Part shown: one piece after another, positions 16,347-24,569 of the stretch
Layout: each line of letters opens with the position of its first letter
How positions within the stretch are numbered: position 1 is the first letter of the stretch
Assembly: GCF_042680605.1 (NCBI RefSeq)
Contig: NZ_JBHUEE010000006.1
Coordinates: 124,001 to 188,000, forward strand
DNA: 64,000 nucleotides
Direction: 5' to 3'
Source of the DNA: Allobogoriella deserti
Lineage (GTDB): Bacteria > Actinomycetota > Actinomycetes > Actinomycetales > Actinomycetaceae
Position numbers and translations under genes: made by a program
The notes under the pieces: model-generated
What the model was told of the DNA's origin: nothing
Database searches by the model: none
What the model saw: the letters and a program-made list of their open reading frames with translations, nothing else

Positions 16347-17638
16347 CAGAGCGCTCCGGCGGGGGCAAAGCGGGTGTCGTCGCCGGAGTCTGCGCCGGCG
16401 TCACCGTGGTTTCCGTTGGACTGGTGGGGTGAGAGCGCGCTGAGCAGCGTGACCCGCGGGATGATGCCCTCCAGGCGCCCCGCCTGGTTGACCACCGCCA
16501 GCGGCGCGCGGCTGGCGGCCGCGTGATGGAACAGCTCGGCCAGCGCGGTGTCCGGCGAGACGCGGATGACGTCGTCGCTCTTGATCGGCAGGGCCTCGGA
16601 GCCCTGGCGGACGGCGTCCGCGACGTCGTCCTCCCAGATCAGGCCGTGCACGGTGCGGTCTCGGCTGACCACGAGCAGCGAGGAGACCTGGTGCTCGCGC
16701 ATGAGCTTGTGTGCGGCGCGCGGTCCGCTGTCCGGTCCGACGACGGCGACCGGCCGCTCCATCACCGTGCCGGCGGTCAGCACCTTCGTGCGGTCGACGT
16801 CCGCGACGAACTGCGCCACGTAGTCGGTCGCCGGCTCGTTGAGGATCTGCTCGGCGGTGCCGGACTGCACGATGCGGCCGTCGCGCATCATCGCGACGTG
16901 GTCACCCAGCCGCATCGCCTCGTTGAGGTCATGGGTGATGAACAGGATCGTCTTGCCCAGCTCGGACTGCAGCTCCAGGAGCTGGTCCTGCATCTCCTTG
17001 CGGATCAACGGGTCGAGTGCGCTGAACGCCTCGTCCATCAGCATGATGTCGGTACCGGCCGCGAGCGCGCGGGCGAGCCCCACGCGCTGGCGCATACCGC
17101 CGGAGAGCTGCGAGGGCAGGGAGTCACCCCAGCCGCCGAGGCCGACCATGCCGAGCGCCTCCTGGGCGCGCTGCTCGCGCTCGGCGCGGGAGACTCCGCG
17201 TAGTTCGAGCGCGTACGCGGCGTTCTCGCCGACGGTGCGGTGGGGCAGCAGGGCGAAGTGCTGGAACACCATGCTGACCTTGTTGCGCCGCACGTCGCGC
17301 AAGCCGGCGTCGGACAGGTTCGTGACTTCCTGGCCGTCGATGGTCAGGCTGCCGGCGGTCGGCTCGAGCAGCCCGTTGACCATGCGGATCAGGGTGGACT
17401 TGCCGGAGCCGGACAGGCCCATGACGACGAAGATCTCACCTGGCTTGACCTCGAAGGTGGCGTCGATCACCGCGGCGGTCAGCCCTTCACGTTGCAGCTG
17501 TTCGCGGTCGGCTCCCTCACGAAGCATCCGGACGCCCCGCTGCGGGCGGCGCCCGAAGACCTTCGTCAAGCCGGATGCCTCAATGGCTGGCACGGTTCTC
17601 CCGGGAGGGTCGGAAATTGGATTGTGGCCGGGCAGCAC
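16346..17638 (-). CDS. proV: Glycine betaine-type ABC ATP-binding protein with CBS domains
   Basis: A 430-aa OpuAA/ProV-type ATPase. Residues ~20-290 are the nucleotide-binding domain: Walker A GLSGSGKST (74-82), Q-loop FQHFALLPHRTV, signature LSGGMRQRVGLARALA, Walker B DIMLMDEAFSALDPLIR and switch FITHDLNEAM. The C-terminal 130 residues are a CBS pair (VMERPVAVVGPDSGPRAAHKLMREHQVSSLLVV and SDDVIRVSPDTALAELFHHAA), the module that senses ionic strength in OpuA-type importers. The ATG at 17638 is used; a GTG at residue 16 is an alternative. A TTGACA-like -35 over the upstream gene's stop (17739-17744) could give a separate weak promoter. Confidence 0.92.
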   Translation of the reverse strand: MLPGHNPISDPPGRTVPAIEASGLTKVFGRRPQRGVRMLREGADREQLQREGLTAAVIDATFEVKPGEIFVVMGLSGSGKSTLIRMVNGLLEPTAGSLTIDGQEVTNLSDAGLRDVRRNKVSMVFQHFALLPHRTVGENAAYALELRGVSRAEREQRAQEALGMVGLGGWGDSLPSQLSGGMRQRVGLARALAAGTDIMLMDEAFSALDPLIRKEMQDQLLELQSELGKTILFITHDLNEAMRLGDHVAMMRDGRIVQSGTAEQILNEPATDYVAQFVADVDRTKVLTAGTVMERPVAVVGPDSGPRAAHKLMREHQVSSLLVVSRDRTVHGLIWEDDVADAVRQGSEALPIKSDDVIRVSPDTALAELFHHAAASRAPLAVVNQAGRLEGIIPRVTLLSALSPHQSNGNHGDAGADSGDDTRFAPAGAL

Positions 17639-17740
17639 GGAGGGCCGCCCGAGCGCGGGAGTGTCGCTCGCGCCTTAATACCCTATCCACCGATCACGGA
17701 GATTGTGCCCAATCCACATCACGACGGCGTCACGGTCGTG

Positions 17741-18823
17741 TCAAGAAGAGGTATCGACTCCGGCCATGGGCCTGGCCAACGGTGGTGCCGGCCGCGAGAG
17801 CACGTTCTCCAGGTCGGAGTCGTCCACGAGCGGGTCGTCGAGGTCGACGGTGAGGCGTGAGTGCGCCATGAGGCGCGCACTGCCGGTGATCGTCGAGTGC
17901 AGGGCGGCGTAACTGCCGACCTGCGTGGGTTCACCGGCGGTGCCGACGAACCGGTTGCCGCGCGGTGAGATCGTCTCCAGCGACTCGCCCGGGCGGATGA
18001 GGCCGTGGCGGGCCATGAGCGCGAGCCGGGCCGAGGTCCCGGTCCCGGTGGGACTGCGGCAGAGCACACCGGGGTGGACGTAGGTCGCCGACCGCGCGGT
18101 GAACCGGCCGCGGCCGACGTCCTCGACCGGGCCCATGAAGTGGGCGAAGGGCAGCGGGCCGAGCGCTCCGAGCGCCGGGTGATCCTCGCGCAAACCCGGC
18201 CGTGCGGCTCGGACGAACGCGTCACCGAACGCGGTCAGGGCGATCTGTTCCTCGGCCACCAGGCAGAACCCGTGCGCCGAGGCGTCGATCATCGCGTAGT
18301 AGGCGCCGGACCACACCAGATCGAACTCCACCGTGCCGTAGTGCGGCACGTCCACGCTCAGGCCCTCGTCGGCGACATAGGCGGGCTCGCCGCGGGTGGT
18401 GACCGACCGCACACGCCCGTCGGTCACCAGCGCGGTGATCCGGGCCAGGCCGGCCGGGGACTCGAGGACGACGTGCTGCAGACCCTCCTGCATCGGGATC
18501 GCACCGCTCTGCAGCAGGGCTGTCGCGGTACAGATGGTGTTCGATCCCGAGTACAGGGGATAGCCCATCGCTTCCATGATGATGTAGCCCGCCTGCGCCT
18601 CCGGGTGGTTCGGCTCCACGATCAGGTCGACCGACATCGCGGGATCGCCGTACGGCTCGGAGAGCAGCAACCGTCGCAGTCCGTCGCCGTCCCGCTGGAG
18701 GTAGCGGGCCTTGTCGAGGACGGTCGCGCCGGGCAGCGGCTCGACACCGGCCGTCACGATCCGGCTGACGTCCCCGCCGGACTGGGTGTCGATGAGCTCG
18801 AGTGTGCGTTCACGGTGCGACAT
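17741..18823 (-). CDS. Proline racemase-superfamily protein with altered active-site pair
   Basis: A 360-aa member of the proline racemase/hydroxyproline epimerase/3-hydroxyproline dehydratase superfamily. It has the typical diaminopimelate-epimerase-like double domain, starts DTQSGGDVSRIVTAG and ends with a DISPRGNRF-like strand (TISPRGNRFVGTAG). The first catalytic position, normally the Cys of MCGHG, is Ser92 in YSGSNTIC. The second, normally the Cys of RSPCGTGTSA, is Thr259 in CRSPTGTGTSA. Both general acid/base cysteines are therefore absent; Cys98 and Cys255 lie nearby. A racemase is unlikely, and a dehydratase-like activity on a hydroxyproline or betaine derivative is possible. It overlaps the upstream MDR gene by 14 bases and precedes a betaine importer. 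Confidence 0.85.
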   Translation of the reverse strand: MSHRERTLELIDTQSGGDVSRIVTAGVEPLPGATVLDKARYLQRDGDGLRRLLLSEPYGDPAMSVDLIVEPNHPEAQAGYIIMEAMGYPLYSGSNTICTATALLQSGAIPMQEGLQHVVLESPAGLARITALVTDGRVRSVTTRGEPAYVADEGLSVDVPHYGTVEFDLVWSGAYYAMIDASAHGFCLVAEEQIALTAFGDAFVRAARPGLREDHPALGALGPLPFAHFMGPVEDVGRGRFTARSATYVHPGVLCRSPTGTGTSARLALMARHGLIRPGESLETISPRGNRFVGTAGEPTQVGSYAALHSTITGSARLMAHSRLTVDLDDPLVDDSDLENVLSRPAPPLARPMAGVDTSS

Positions 18824-19919
18824 GGGGTGCTCCGACGGTGTCCCAGTGCCGGTCGGGAACCACGACCAGCTTGCCGATGTAGGTCTTGTGCATGAACGCG
18901 CGCTGCGCTGCGTGGAACTCGGACAACCGATAGGTGCGATCGAGCAGCGGCCGTACGGACCCGGACTCGATGTAGCCCACGATACGGCGGAAGTCTGTGC
19001 GGGTGCCCTGCGACGAACCGTGCAGCTGGAGCTGCTTGAGGTACATGGTCCGCAGATCGAGCTGCACCACGGCGCCTCCGATCGCTCCAGCGGTGGTGTA
19101 GCGGCCCTCCGGCCGCAGGATGCGCAGCAGGTCGTTGAACATCGGCCCGGCCACCAGGTCCGCGACCACGTCCACCGGCCCGTCGACGACCCGCTCCACC
19201 TCTGCGACCAGGTCACCGGCGTCACGCAGGATCACCGCCTCGGCGCCGATGTCGAGCAGCGCCTGCTCCTTCCCCGCGCTGGAGACCGCGTAGGGGATCG
19301 CACCACGCACACGGGCCAGCTGGAGGATCGCCGAGCCCACACCACCGGATGCGCCGGTGACCAGCACTCGCTCGCCTGCGCCCAGCTGGGCCCGCTCGAG
19401 CATCTGCTCGGCGGTCAGGTAGGCGCAGCAGAACGTGGCCAGCTCCGCGTCGGAGATGTCGGCGGCGACCTCGTGGGCGTTCTCGGCCGGCACCACCTGA
19501 TACTCGGCGTAACCGCCGTCGCGGCCGTGGCCGATGTAGTCGATGTCCGCGAGGCTGTCGTCGCCCTCCGGACGGTTGTAGATGCTGAAGTCGACCATGA
19601 CCCGCTGGCCGACCCGGTCCTCGGACACGCCGTCGCCGACGGCGACGATCTCACCGACGGAGTCCGTGCCCTGGATACGCGGGAACGTCAGCGTCGAGCG
19701 GCCGCGTCGCCAGGTGGAGACCGATCCCGGGTCGGTCTCGGTGCCGTAAGCCCCCTCCCGGACCCAGACGTCGGTGTTGTTCATGCCGCACGCATGCACG
19801 TCGATGAGCACCTCGCCGGGGGCCGGCACCGGGGTGGGCACGTCGCGGTGGACCAGCTGATCGAGGCCTCCGTGGCCGAGGAGCTGGACCGCCTTCATCA
19901 CCCGAGGAATCGCCGCCAT
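18810..19919 (-). CDS. MDR-superfamily alcohol dehydrogenase / quinone oxidoreductase
   Basis: A 369-aa medium-chain dehydrogenase/reductase. The GroES-like domain reads PAPGEVLIDVHACGMNNTDVWVREGAYG and RIQGTDSVGEIVAVGDGV. The usual GHE zinc motif is GTD here, and the four-cysteine structural zinc loop is missing. The nucleotide site is VLVTGASGGVGSAILQLARVRG (~res. 185-205). The end LSEFHAAQRAFMHKTYIGKLVVVP is typical of zinc-independent or single-zinc oxidoreductases. The start used is ATG 19919; an in-frame ATG seven codons later (MKAVQLL) is an alternative. Its 3' end overlaps the proline racemase-like gene, so the two likely act in one pathway that delivers or uses a betaine or proline derivative (inference). 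Confidence 0.82.
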   Translation of the reverse strand: MAAIPRVMKAVQLLGHGGLDQLVHRDVPTPVPAPGEVLIDVHACGMNNTDVWVREGAYGTETDPGSVSTWRRGRSTLTFPRIQGTDSVGEIVAVGDGVSEDRVGQRVMVDFSIYNRPEGDDSLADIDYIGHGRDGGYAEYQVVPAENAHEVAADISDAELATFCCAYLTAEQMLERAQLGAGERVLVTGASGGVGSAILQLARVRGAIPYAVSSAGKEQALLDIGAEAVILRDAGDLVAEVERVVDGPVDVVADLVAGPMFNDLLRILRPEGRYTTAGAIGGAVVQLDLRTMYLKQLQLHGSSQGTRTDFRRIVGYIESGSVRPLLDRTYRLSEFHAAQRAFMHKTYIGKLVVVPDRHWDTVGAPHVAP

Positions 19920-20046
19920 CTCCGCATGCTAGGGCGTGCGATGTTTCCGGTGGTTTACGGCGCGATCACGCCTCGGCCGCACCCTGTTGCCTAGGCTGGG
20001 GTGCGATGTCGAGAGCCCGCCGAACCGACGCCCAGCGGCGGCACTG

Positions 20047-20991
20047 ATGCGCGTCCTCGTCCCCGACGCGCGACTGGTCGCGGCACTCGCTCCGGCCGGT
20101 GCGGACCATCCCGATCTCGACGTCGTCGTGTGGCACGTGGACTCCGATGCCGAGCCGCCCGCCGCCGAGGTGCTGGTCACCGAACGCCCGTCCGCACGCG
20201 AGCGGTTCGACCGTCCGGCGCGCATCCACCGCCTACGGCACATCCACCTCCTCTCGATCGGATACGAGTGGGTGCTGCCGCACCTGCGCCCGGATGTGGG
20301 GCTGAGCAACTCCCGCGGCGCCGTCGAGGACGCCACCGCCGAGTTCGCGCTCACGTTGCTGCTCGCATCCCTGCGCGATCTGCCTCGCGCCCACGTCCAG
20401 CAGCGTGAGCAGCGGTGGTCCGGATACACGACCCGGTCCCTGCACGGCGCCCGTGTGCTCGTGCTCGGCCACGGCGGCGTCGGCTCCGCCGTGGTCCGCC
20501 GCATCGAGGCGTTCGCCCCCGCAGCGGTGACCGTGGTGGCCGGCCGGGACCGGACCGAGGACGACGGCCGGCATGTCCACGGTGCGGCCGACCTGCCCGC
20601 GCTGGTCGCCGACGCGGACGTCGTCGTGGTGACGCTTCCGCACACTCCCCAGACCGAGCGAATCGTCGACGCCGACGTCATGCGCCGCATGCGCGACGGC
20701 GCGCTGCTGGTCAACGTCGGACGCGGCGCCGTCGTGGACACCGAGGCGCTCGTCGCCGAACTGCGCGCCGGACGGTTGCGTGCCGCGCTCGACGTCGTCG
20801 ACCCCGAACCGCTGCCGCCCGGGCACCCGCTGTGGGACCTGCCCGGTTGCCTTCTCGCGCCGCACAACGGCGGTTCTACCGAGGAGTTCTGGCGGATCGC
20901 CACCGACCTGGCCCTCGCGCAGGTGCGGCGCCTGGCGTCCGGGCAGGTGCCGCTGAACCTCATCCGGGCCGAGGGCGGCGCCTGGGGATGA
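20047..20991 (+). CDS. D-2-hydroxyacid dehydrogenase family protein
   Basis: A 314-aa NAD(P)-linked 2-hydroxyacid dehydrogenase. The nucleotide-binding domain carries ARVLVLGHGGVGSAVVRRIEAF (GxGGxGxxxxR, ~res. 138-155). Active-site segments are TLPHTPQTERIVDADVMRRMRDGALLVNVGRGAVVDTEALVAEL (catalytic Arg in NVGRG), ALDVVDPEPLPPGHPLWDLP (Glu) and LAPHNGG (His). LEEP-type residues are shifted, but the Arg/Glu/His triad is visible. It reduces 2-ketoacids to D-2-hydroxyacids or the reverse. ATG 20047 is chosen where the domain begins (MRVLVPD). Its stop overlaps the ATG of the DUF998 gene. Confidence 0.9.
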   Translation: MRVLVPDARLVAALAPAGADHPDLDVVVWHVDSDAEPPAAEVLVTERPSARERFDRPARIHRLRHIHLLSIGYEWVLPHLRPDVGLSNSRGAVEDATAEFALTLLLASLRDLPRAHVQQREQRWSGYTTRSLHGARVLVLGHGGVGSAVVRRIEAFAPAAVTVVAGRDRTEDDGRHVHGAADLPALVADADVVVVTLPHTPQTERIVDADVMRRMRDGALLVNVGRGAVVDTEALVAELRAGRLRAALDVVDPEPLPPGHPLWDLPGCLLAPHNGGSTEEFWRIATDLALAQVRRLASGQVPLNLIRAEGGAWG

Positions 20992-21650
20992 ACCGGCCTG
21001 GCACGACGGCGGCACGCCGGTTGCTCGCCTGCGGCGCGGCGTCCGGGCCGGTCTTCCTGGGGAGCTTGCTCGCCCAGGCCGTGTGGCGCCCCGGGTTCGA
21101 GCTCGGCGAACACGCCATCTCGCTGCTCAGCCGCGGCGAGCACGGATGGACGCAGATCACCGCGTTCGTCCTCTCCGGCGCCCTGGTGCTGGCGGGAGCG
21201 CTCGGGGTGCGCGGGACGTTGCCACGCCTCGTCGGCACCTGGACCGGTGTGCTGCTCGGCCTCGTCGGCACCGGCATGGTGGTGATGGGGGTCTTCGTCG
21301 TCGACCCGGGTGTCGGGTTCCCGCCGGACGGGGAGCCGCCGGCCACCAGCTGGTCCGTCATCGGCGTGGTGCACAACCTCGGCACCGCCGTCGCGGTCAA
21401 CGCCGCCGTCGTGGCCGCACTAGTCCTCGGTTGGCACGGTGCCCGTACCGGTGCCTGGGCCGCGGCCCTGGTCTGCCTGACCGTCGCCGCGACCGTAGGC
21501 GCCTGCGCGTGGCAGACCGGCCCGGGAGTGCCGGTCCGGATGAGCGTCGTCGCCGTCGTCCTCGGGTTGTTCCTCACCGGGGTGTTCCTGGTGCTGCGCC
21601 GCCGCTGCACCGTTGCGCCGGCCGCGCCGAACGACTCGCCCGGGGCGTGA
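20988..21650 (+). CDS. DUF998 family membrane protein
   Basis: A 220-aa integral membrane protein with about six hydrophobic helices and the DUF998 pattern: a first helix ending in RPGFELGEHAISLLSRGEHGWTQI, then GMVVMGVFVVDPGVGFPPDG and SVIGVVHNLGTAVAV. No enzymatic residues are recognised and the function of the family is unknown. Its ATG overlaps the stop of the D-2-hydroxyacid dehydrogenase (ATGA), so the two are co-translated; what that means is unclear. Confidence 0.82.
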   Translation: MNRPGTTAARRLLACGAASGPVFLGSLLAQAVWRPGFELGEHAISLLSRGEHGWTQITAFVLSGALVLAGALGVRGTLPRLVGTWTGVLLGLVGTGMVVMGVFVVDPGVGFPPDGEPPATSWSVIGVVHNLGTAVAVNAAVVAALVLGWHGARTGAWAAALVCLTVAATVGACAWQTGPGVPVRMSVVAVVLGLFLTGVFLVLRRRCTVAPAAPNDSPGA

Positions 21651-21818
21651 GCCGATCCTGCGCCGCGCCACCCGCACGAGCGCGCGTCTCGGGGGCGGCG
21701 TGACCAACCGCATGCCGCTGCGCAGTTGCCGACAGCGGGGGACGAGTTGAGATTCTGGGACCGCACGCGCCCCATGCCCTGCGGTCTCCCGCCGTCGGGC
21801 TGACGGAAAGGGATCCAA

Positions 21819-22766
21819 TTGTCAGGCATCTTCGCGCAGGCCGGGCCGCTGGCCGACTGGTTCTCGACCCGGGCCGGTGACCTGCTCTCGGGCCTGATCA
21901 ACGTCGTCGTCATCATCCTGGTGGCGCTGGTGCTCCGCGCCGTCCTCGGGCGGGTCATCATGCGGGTGGTCGACAAGATCGTCCACTCCCAGCGCAAGCT
22001 CGGCCAGGCCCGCGCCACGGCGGGCCGCCTGGTCACCAAGCAGGTCGACGACAACGACGTGCGCCAGAAGCGTCAGGAGCAGCGCGCTCAGACCATCGGG
22101 TCGGTGCTGCGCTCGATCGCCTCGTTCGTCATCTTCGGGATGGCGTTCCTCATGATCCTCGGCGAGTTCGGCATCAACCTCGGGCCGGTCATCGCCAGCG
22201 CCGGTGTCCTCGGTCTCGCGATCGGCTTCGGCGCGCAAAGCCTCGTCCAGGACTTCCTCTCTGGCATCTTCCTCATGAGCGAGGACCAATTCGGCGTCGG
22301 TGACGTGGTCGACGTCGGGGACGCCGTCGGCACGGTCGAGTCCATGACCATGCGGATCACCAAGATCCGGGATCTCGACGGCAACCTCTGGTACGTGCGC
22401 AACGGCGAGATCCTGCGCGTGTGCAACATGAACCAGGACTGGGCGAACGCGGTCATCGAGATCCCGCTCGACTACTCGGTGGACATCCCGCGCGCCAAGG
22501 AGGTCATGGAACAGGGACTCGCGGACTTCGCGGCGGACCCGGAGTTCGCTCCCGAGCTGCTCGACCAGCCGATGGTGGCCGGCGTGACGGCCATCGGCAA
22601 CGGCGCGGTGACCATGCGCGTGATGATCAAGACCAAGCCCGGCTCGCAGTTCGGCATCGGCCGCGCGGCCCGCGCCCGCCTCAAGGAACGGCTCGACCGC
22701 GAGGGCCTCAAGGTCGCCCTGCCGGTCTTCCCCGCCGCCGGCTCCGGAGCCACCGCCTCGGGCTGA
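21819..22766 (+). CDS. mscS: MscS-type mechanosensitive channel
   Basis: A 315-aa small-conductance mechanosensitive channel that releases solutes on hypo-osmotic shock. It has three or four helices: one after the start (SGLINVVVIILVALVLRAVL), one at residues ~95-112, and the pore-lining TM3 PVIASAGVLGLAIGFGAQSLVQDFLSGIFLM. These are followed by the beta domain (EDQFGVGDVVDVGDAVGTVESMTMRITKIRDLDGNLWYVRNGEI) and the alpha/beta vestibule. The start is a TTG at 21819 with GAAAGGG seven bases upstream; no ATG or GTG fits. The basic stretch SQRKLGQARATAGRLVTKQVDDNDVRQKRQ links TM1 to TM2. It sits between betaine uptake and ectoine degradation, in keeping with an osmotic theme. Confidence 0.92.
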   Translation: MSGIFAQAGPLADWFSTRAGDLLSGLINVVVIILVALVLRAVLGRVIMRVVDKIVHSQRKLGQARATAGRLVTKQVDDNDVRQKRQEQRAQTIGSVLRSIASFVIFGMAFLMILGEFGINLGPVIASAGVLGLAIGFGAQSLVQDFLSGIFLMSEDQFGVGDVVDVGDAVGTVESMTMRITKIRDLDGNLWYVRNGEILRVCNMNQDWANAVIEIPLDYSVDIPRAKEVMEQGLADFAADPEFAPELLDQPMVAGVTAIGNGAVTMRVMIKTKPGSQFGIGRAARARLKERLDREGLKVALPVFPAAGSGATASG

Positions 22767-22823
22767 GATCGCGGACCGATGTTTCGGTGCGATGACGCCG
22801 AAACAGCTCTGCAACAGAAGCGC

Positions 22824-22852
22824 TTGACCCCCGCGCCTCAAGGGTTCATATT
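22824..22852 (+). promoter_or_regulatory. Sigma-70-type promoter upstream of ectoine operon
   Basis: TTGACC (22824-22829) and CATATT (22847-22852) with a 17-bp spacer form a near-consensus promoter. The next gene on this strand is doeD at 23283, about 420 bases past the expected start of transcription. Confidence 0.6.
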
Positions 22853-23282
22853 CGCTACATGGCGTGACCCTGGCACGTGCTGAACGTGCCCCGTCCTGAG
22901 GGGGTCGATGATGGATCGCTGGTCCACCGTCGTCGAGGGATCCGACGCGCGCCGTCGCGCGCTGGCCCCGGGAACCGCCTGCGGGTCCGACACCGGGATC
23001 GCCGTGCGCCTGCCGCGCCGCCGCCGGGGCGCTCCCTCCTCCTCGCTCTACCGACATCGACGCCGCGCCGGGGTGTGAGACAGCCGGCGTGGCGCGTGAC
23101 GGCCTGCCTCGAGGCAGCCGCAGCGCCCCCGCATCCCGGGGAGGAGTGACCACCTGAGGGCGACGTCGTCGTCCTCGGGCCCACTCATCCCTGAAACGCA
23201 CCCCGACACCCGATCCGGCCGGCCCACCGGCCGCTGAAGGAGTTCACCACCCGCATGTAGAACCACGAGAAAGGTGCCGGCC
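22853..23282 (+). other. Long untranslated leader or small-ORF region before doeD
   Basis: About 430 bp without a recognised gene lie between the promoter and doeD. It holds several GC-rich self-complementary stretches and a possible 55-codon ORF (22911-23078, MDRWSTVVEGSDARR...) of arginine-rich, unconvincing composition. A real ribosome-binding site for doeD (GAAAGG) lies at its end. It could be a structured leader, a small RNA or simply spacer; no known riboswitch class was recognised. Confidence 0.3.
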
Positions 23283-24569
23283 ATGGACACCAGTCCCTTC
23301 GAGGAGCGCGAGTCCGCCGTCCGCGGCTACTGCCGTGCGTATCCCACCGTGTTCGCCTCCGCGTCCAACGCGCGGCAGGTCGATGAGGACGGCAGGTCCT
23401 ACATCGACTTCTTCGCCGGCGCCGGAGTGCTGAACTTCGGGCACAACAACCCCAGGATGAAGGAAGCGATGATCGCCTTCCTCCAGGCCGACGGCGTCGC
23501 CCACAGCCTCGACACGTACACGACGACGAAGCGGGACTTCGTCGAGAAGTTCCGGGACGTCGTGCTCGTGCCGCGAGGCATGGACCACCGCATGCAGTTC
23601 ATGGGTCCGACCGGCACCAACGCCGTCGAGGCGGCGCTGAAGCTCGCTCGGCTCGCCACCGGCCGGCGGGAGGTCGTCGCCTTCAGTCACGGCTTCCACG
23701 GCATGACGCTCGGCTCGTTGGCCGCGACCGCCAACCAGGCGTTCCGGCAGTGGGCCGGCGTGCCGCTGACCGACGTCGTCCGACTCCCGTACGAGACGGC
23801 ACCGGGCGGGCCGACCGCGATCGCCGAGTACCGCGAGGCGTTGCGTGACCCGTCCAGCGGCCAGCTGCCGCCGGCGGCGTTCCTCGTCGAGGTGCTGCAG
23901 GCCGAGGGCGGCGTCAACGCCGCCTCCGCGGAATGGCTACACGAGGTCCAGGACCTCGCCCGCGAGGTCGGCGCCCTCTTCATCATCGACGACATCCAGG
24001 CCGGCTGCGGCCGCACCGGGTCCTACTTCTCCTTCGACGGCATGGGCCTGGATCCGGACATCATCACCCTCGCCAAAGGGCTCGGTGGTTTCGGGACACC
24101 GATCGCGATGAACCTCAACAAGCCGTGGGTCGACGACCACTGGTCACCCGGCGCGCACACCGGCACCTTCCGTGGGCAGGGACTGTCCTTCGTAGCCGGC
24201 GCCGTCGCCCTCGACTACTTCACCGACGACGTCCTCATGCGAGAGGTGACCGCGAAGGGCGAACGGATGCGCGAGCGGCTCGAGCGGATCGCCGCCGCGC
24301 ACCCCGACCGGGGCTGGGAGGTCCGCGGCCGCGGCATGATGCAGGCCCTGGACACCGGCGACGGCGCGTTCGCTGCCCAGGTCCAGCGTGCGGCGTTCGA
24401 GGCCGGTCTGCTCATCGGCCCGTGCGGCAGCGGTGGCCGCGTCATCAAGCTCATCCCGCCGCTGACCATCCCGGACGAGGACCTCGCCGAGGGCCTCGAC
24501 CTGCTCGAGCAGGCGATCACCACGGTGGCGGACCGCGACAGCGCGGCGGCGACGGCGGAGGTGCACTGA
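23283..24569 (+). CDS. doeD: Diaminobutyrate aminotransferase of ectoine degradation (DoeD-like)
   Basis: A 428-aa class III PLP aminotransferase close to EctB/DoeD. It interconverts L-2,4-diaminobutyrate and aspartate-semialdehyde. The PLP lysine is Lys265 in DIITLAKGLGGFGTPIAMN, the cofactor-binding aspartate lies in LFIIDDIQAGCGRTGSYFSFD, and GPTGTNAVEAALKLAR and SFHGFHGMTLGSLAATAN-like segments (SHGFHGMTLGS) bind phosphate and ring. EctB of synthesis is nearly the same in sequence; the next two genes (ectoine hydrolase and an ALDH) and the absence of ectA and ectC point to degradation. The ATG at 23283 has GAAAGG eight bases upstream. The stop overlaps the doeA ATG. Confidence 0.88.
   Translation: MDTSPFEERESAVRGYCRAYPTVFASASNARQVDEDGRSYIDFFAGAGVLNFGHNNPRMKEAMIAFLQADGVAHSLDTYTTTKRDFVEKFRDVVLVPRGMDHRMQFMGPTGTNAVEAALKLARLATGRREVVAFSHGFHGMTLGSLAATANQAFRQWAGVPLTDVVRLPYETAPGGPTAIAEYREALRDPSSGQLPPAAFLVEVLQAEGGVNAASAEWLHEVQDLAREVGALFIIDDIQAGCGRTGSYFSFDGMGLDPDIITLAKGLGGFGTPIAMNLNKPWVDDHWSPGAHTGTFRGQGLSFVAGAVALDYFTDDVLMREVTAKGERMRERLERIAAAHPDRGWEVRGRGMMQALDTGDGAFAAQVQRAAFEAGLLIGPCGSGGRVIKLIPPLTIPDEDLAEGLDLLEQAITTVADRDSAAATAEVH

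Noticed and set aside
16346..17638. Weak TTGACA/TGATGT promoter for proV near 17716-17744
   Set aside because: The -10 match is poor and it overlaps the upstream gene; mentioned only as a possibility in the gene entry.
22911..23078. 55-codon ORF in the leader before the ectoine operon
   Set aside because: Arginine-rich composition typical of chance frames and no domain; kept only as a note in the leader entry.
23283..24569. Calling the aminotransferase EctB of ectoine synthesis
   Set aside because: ectA and ectC are absent, and the adjacent ectoine hydrolase and ALDH fit degradation.
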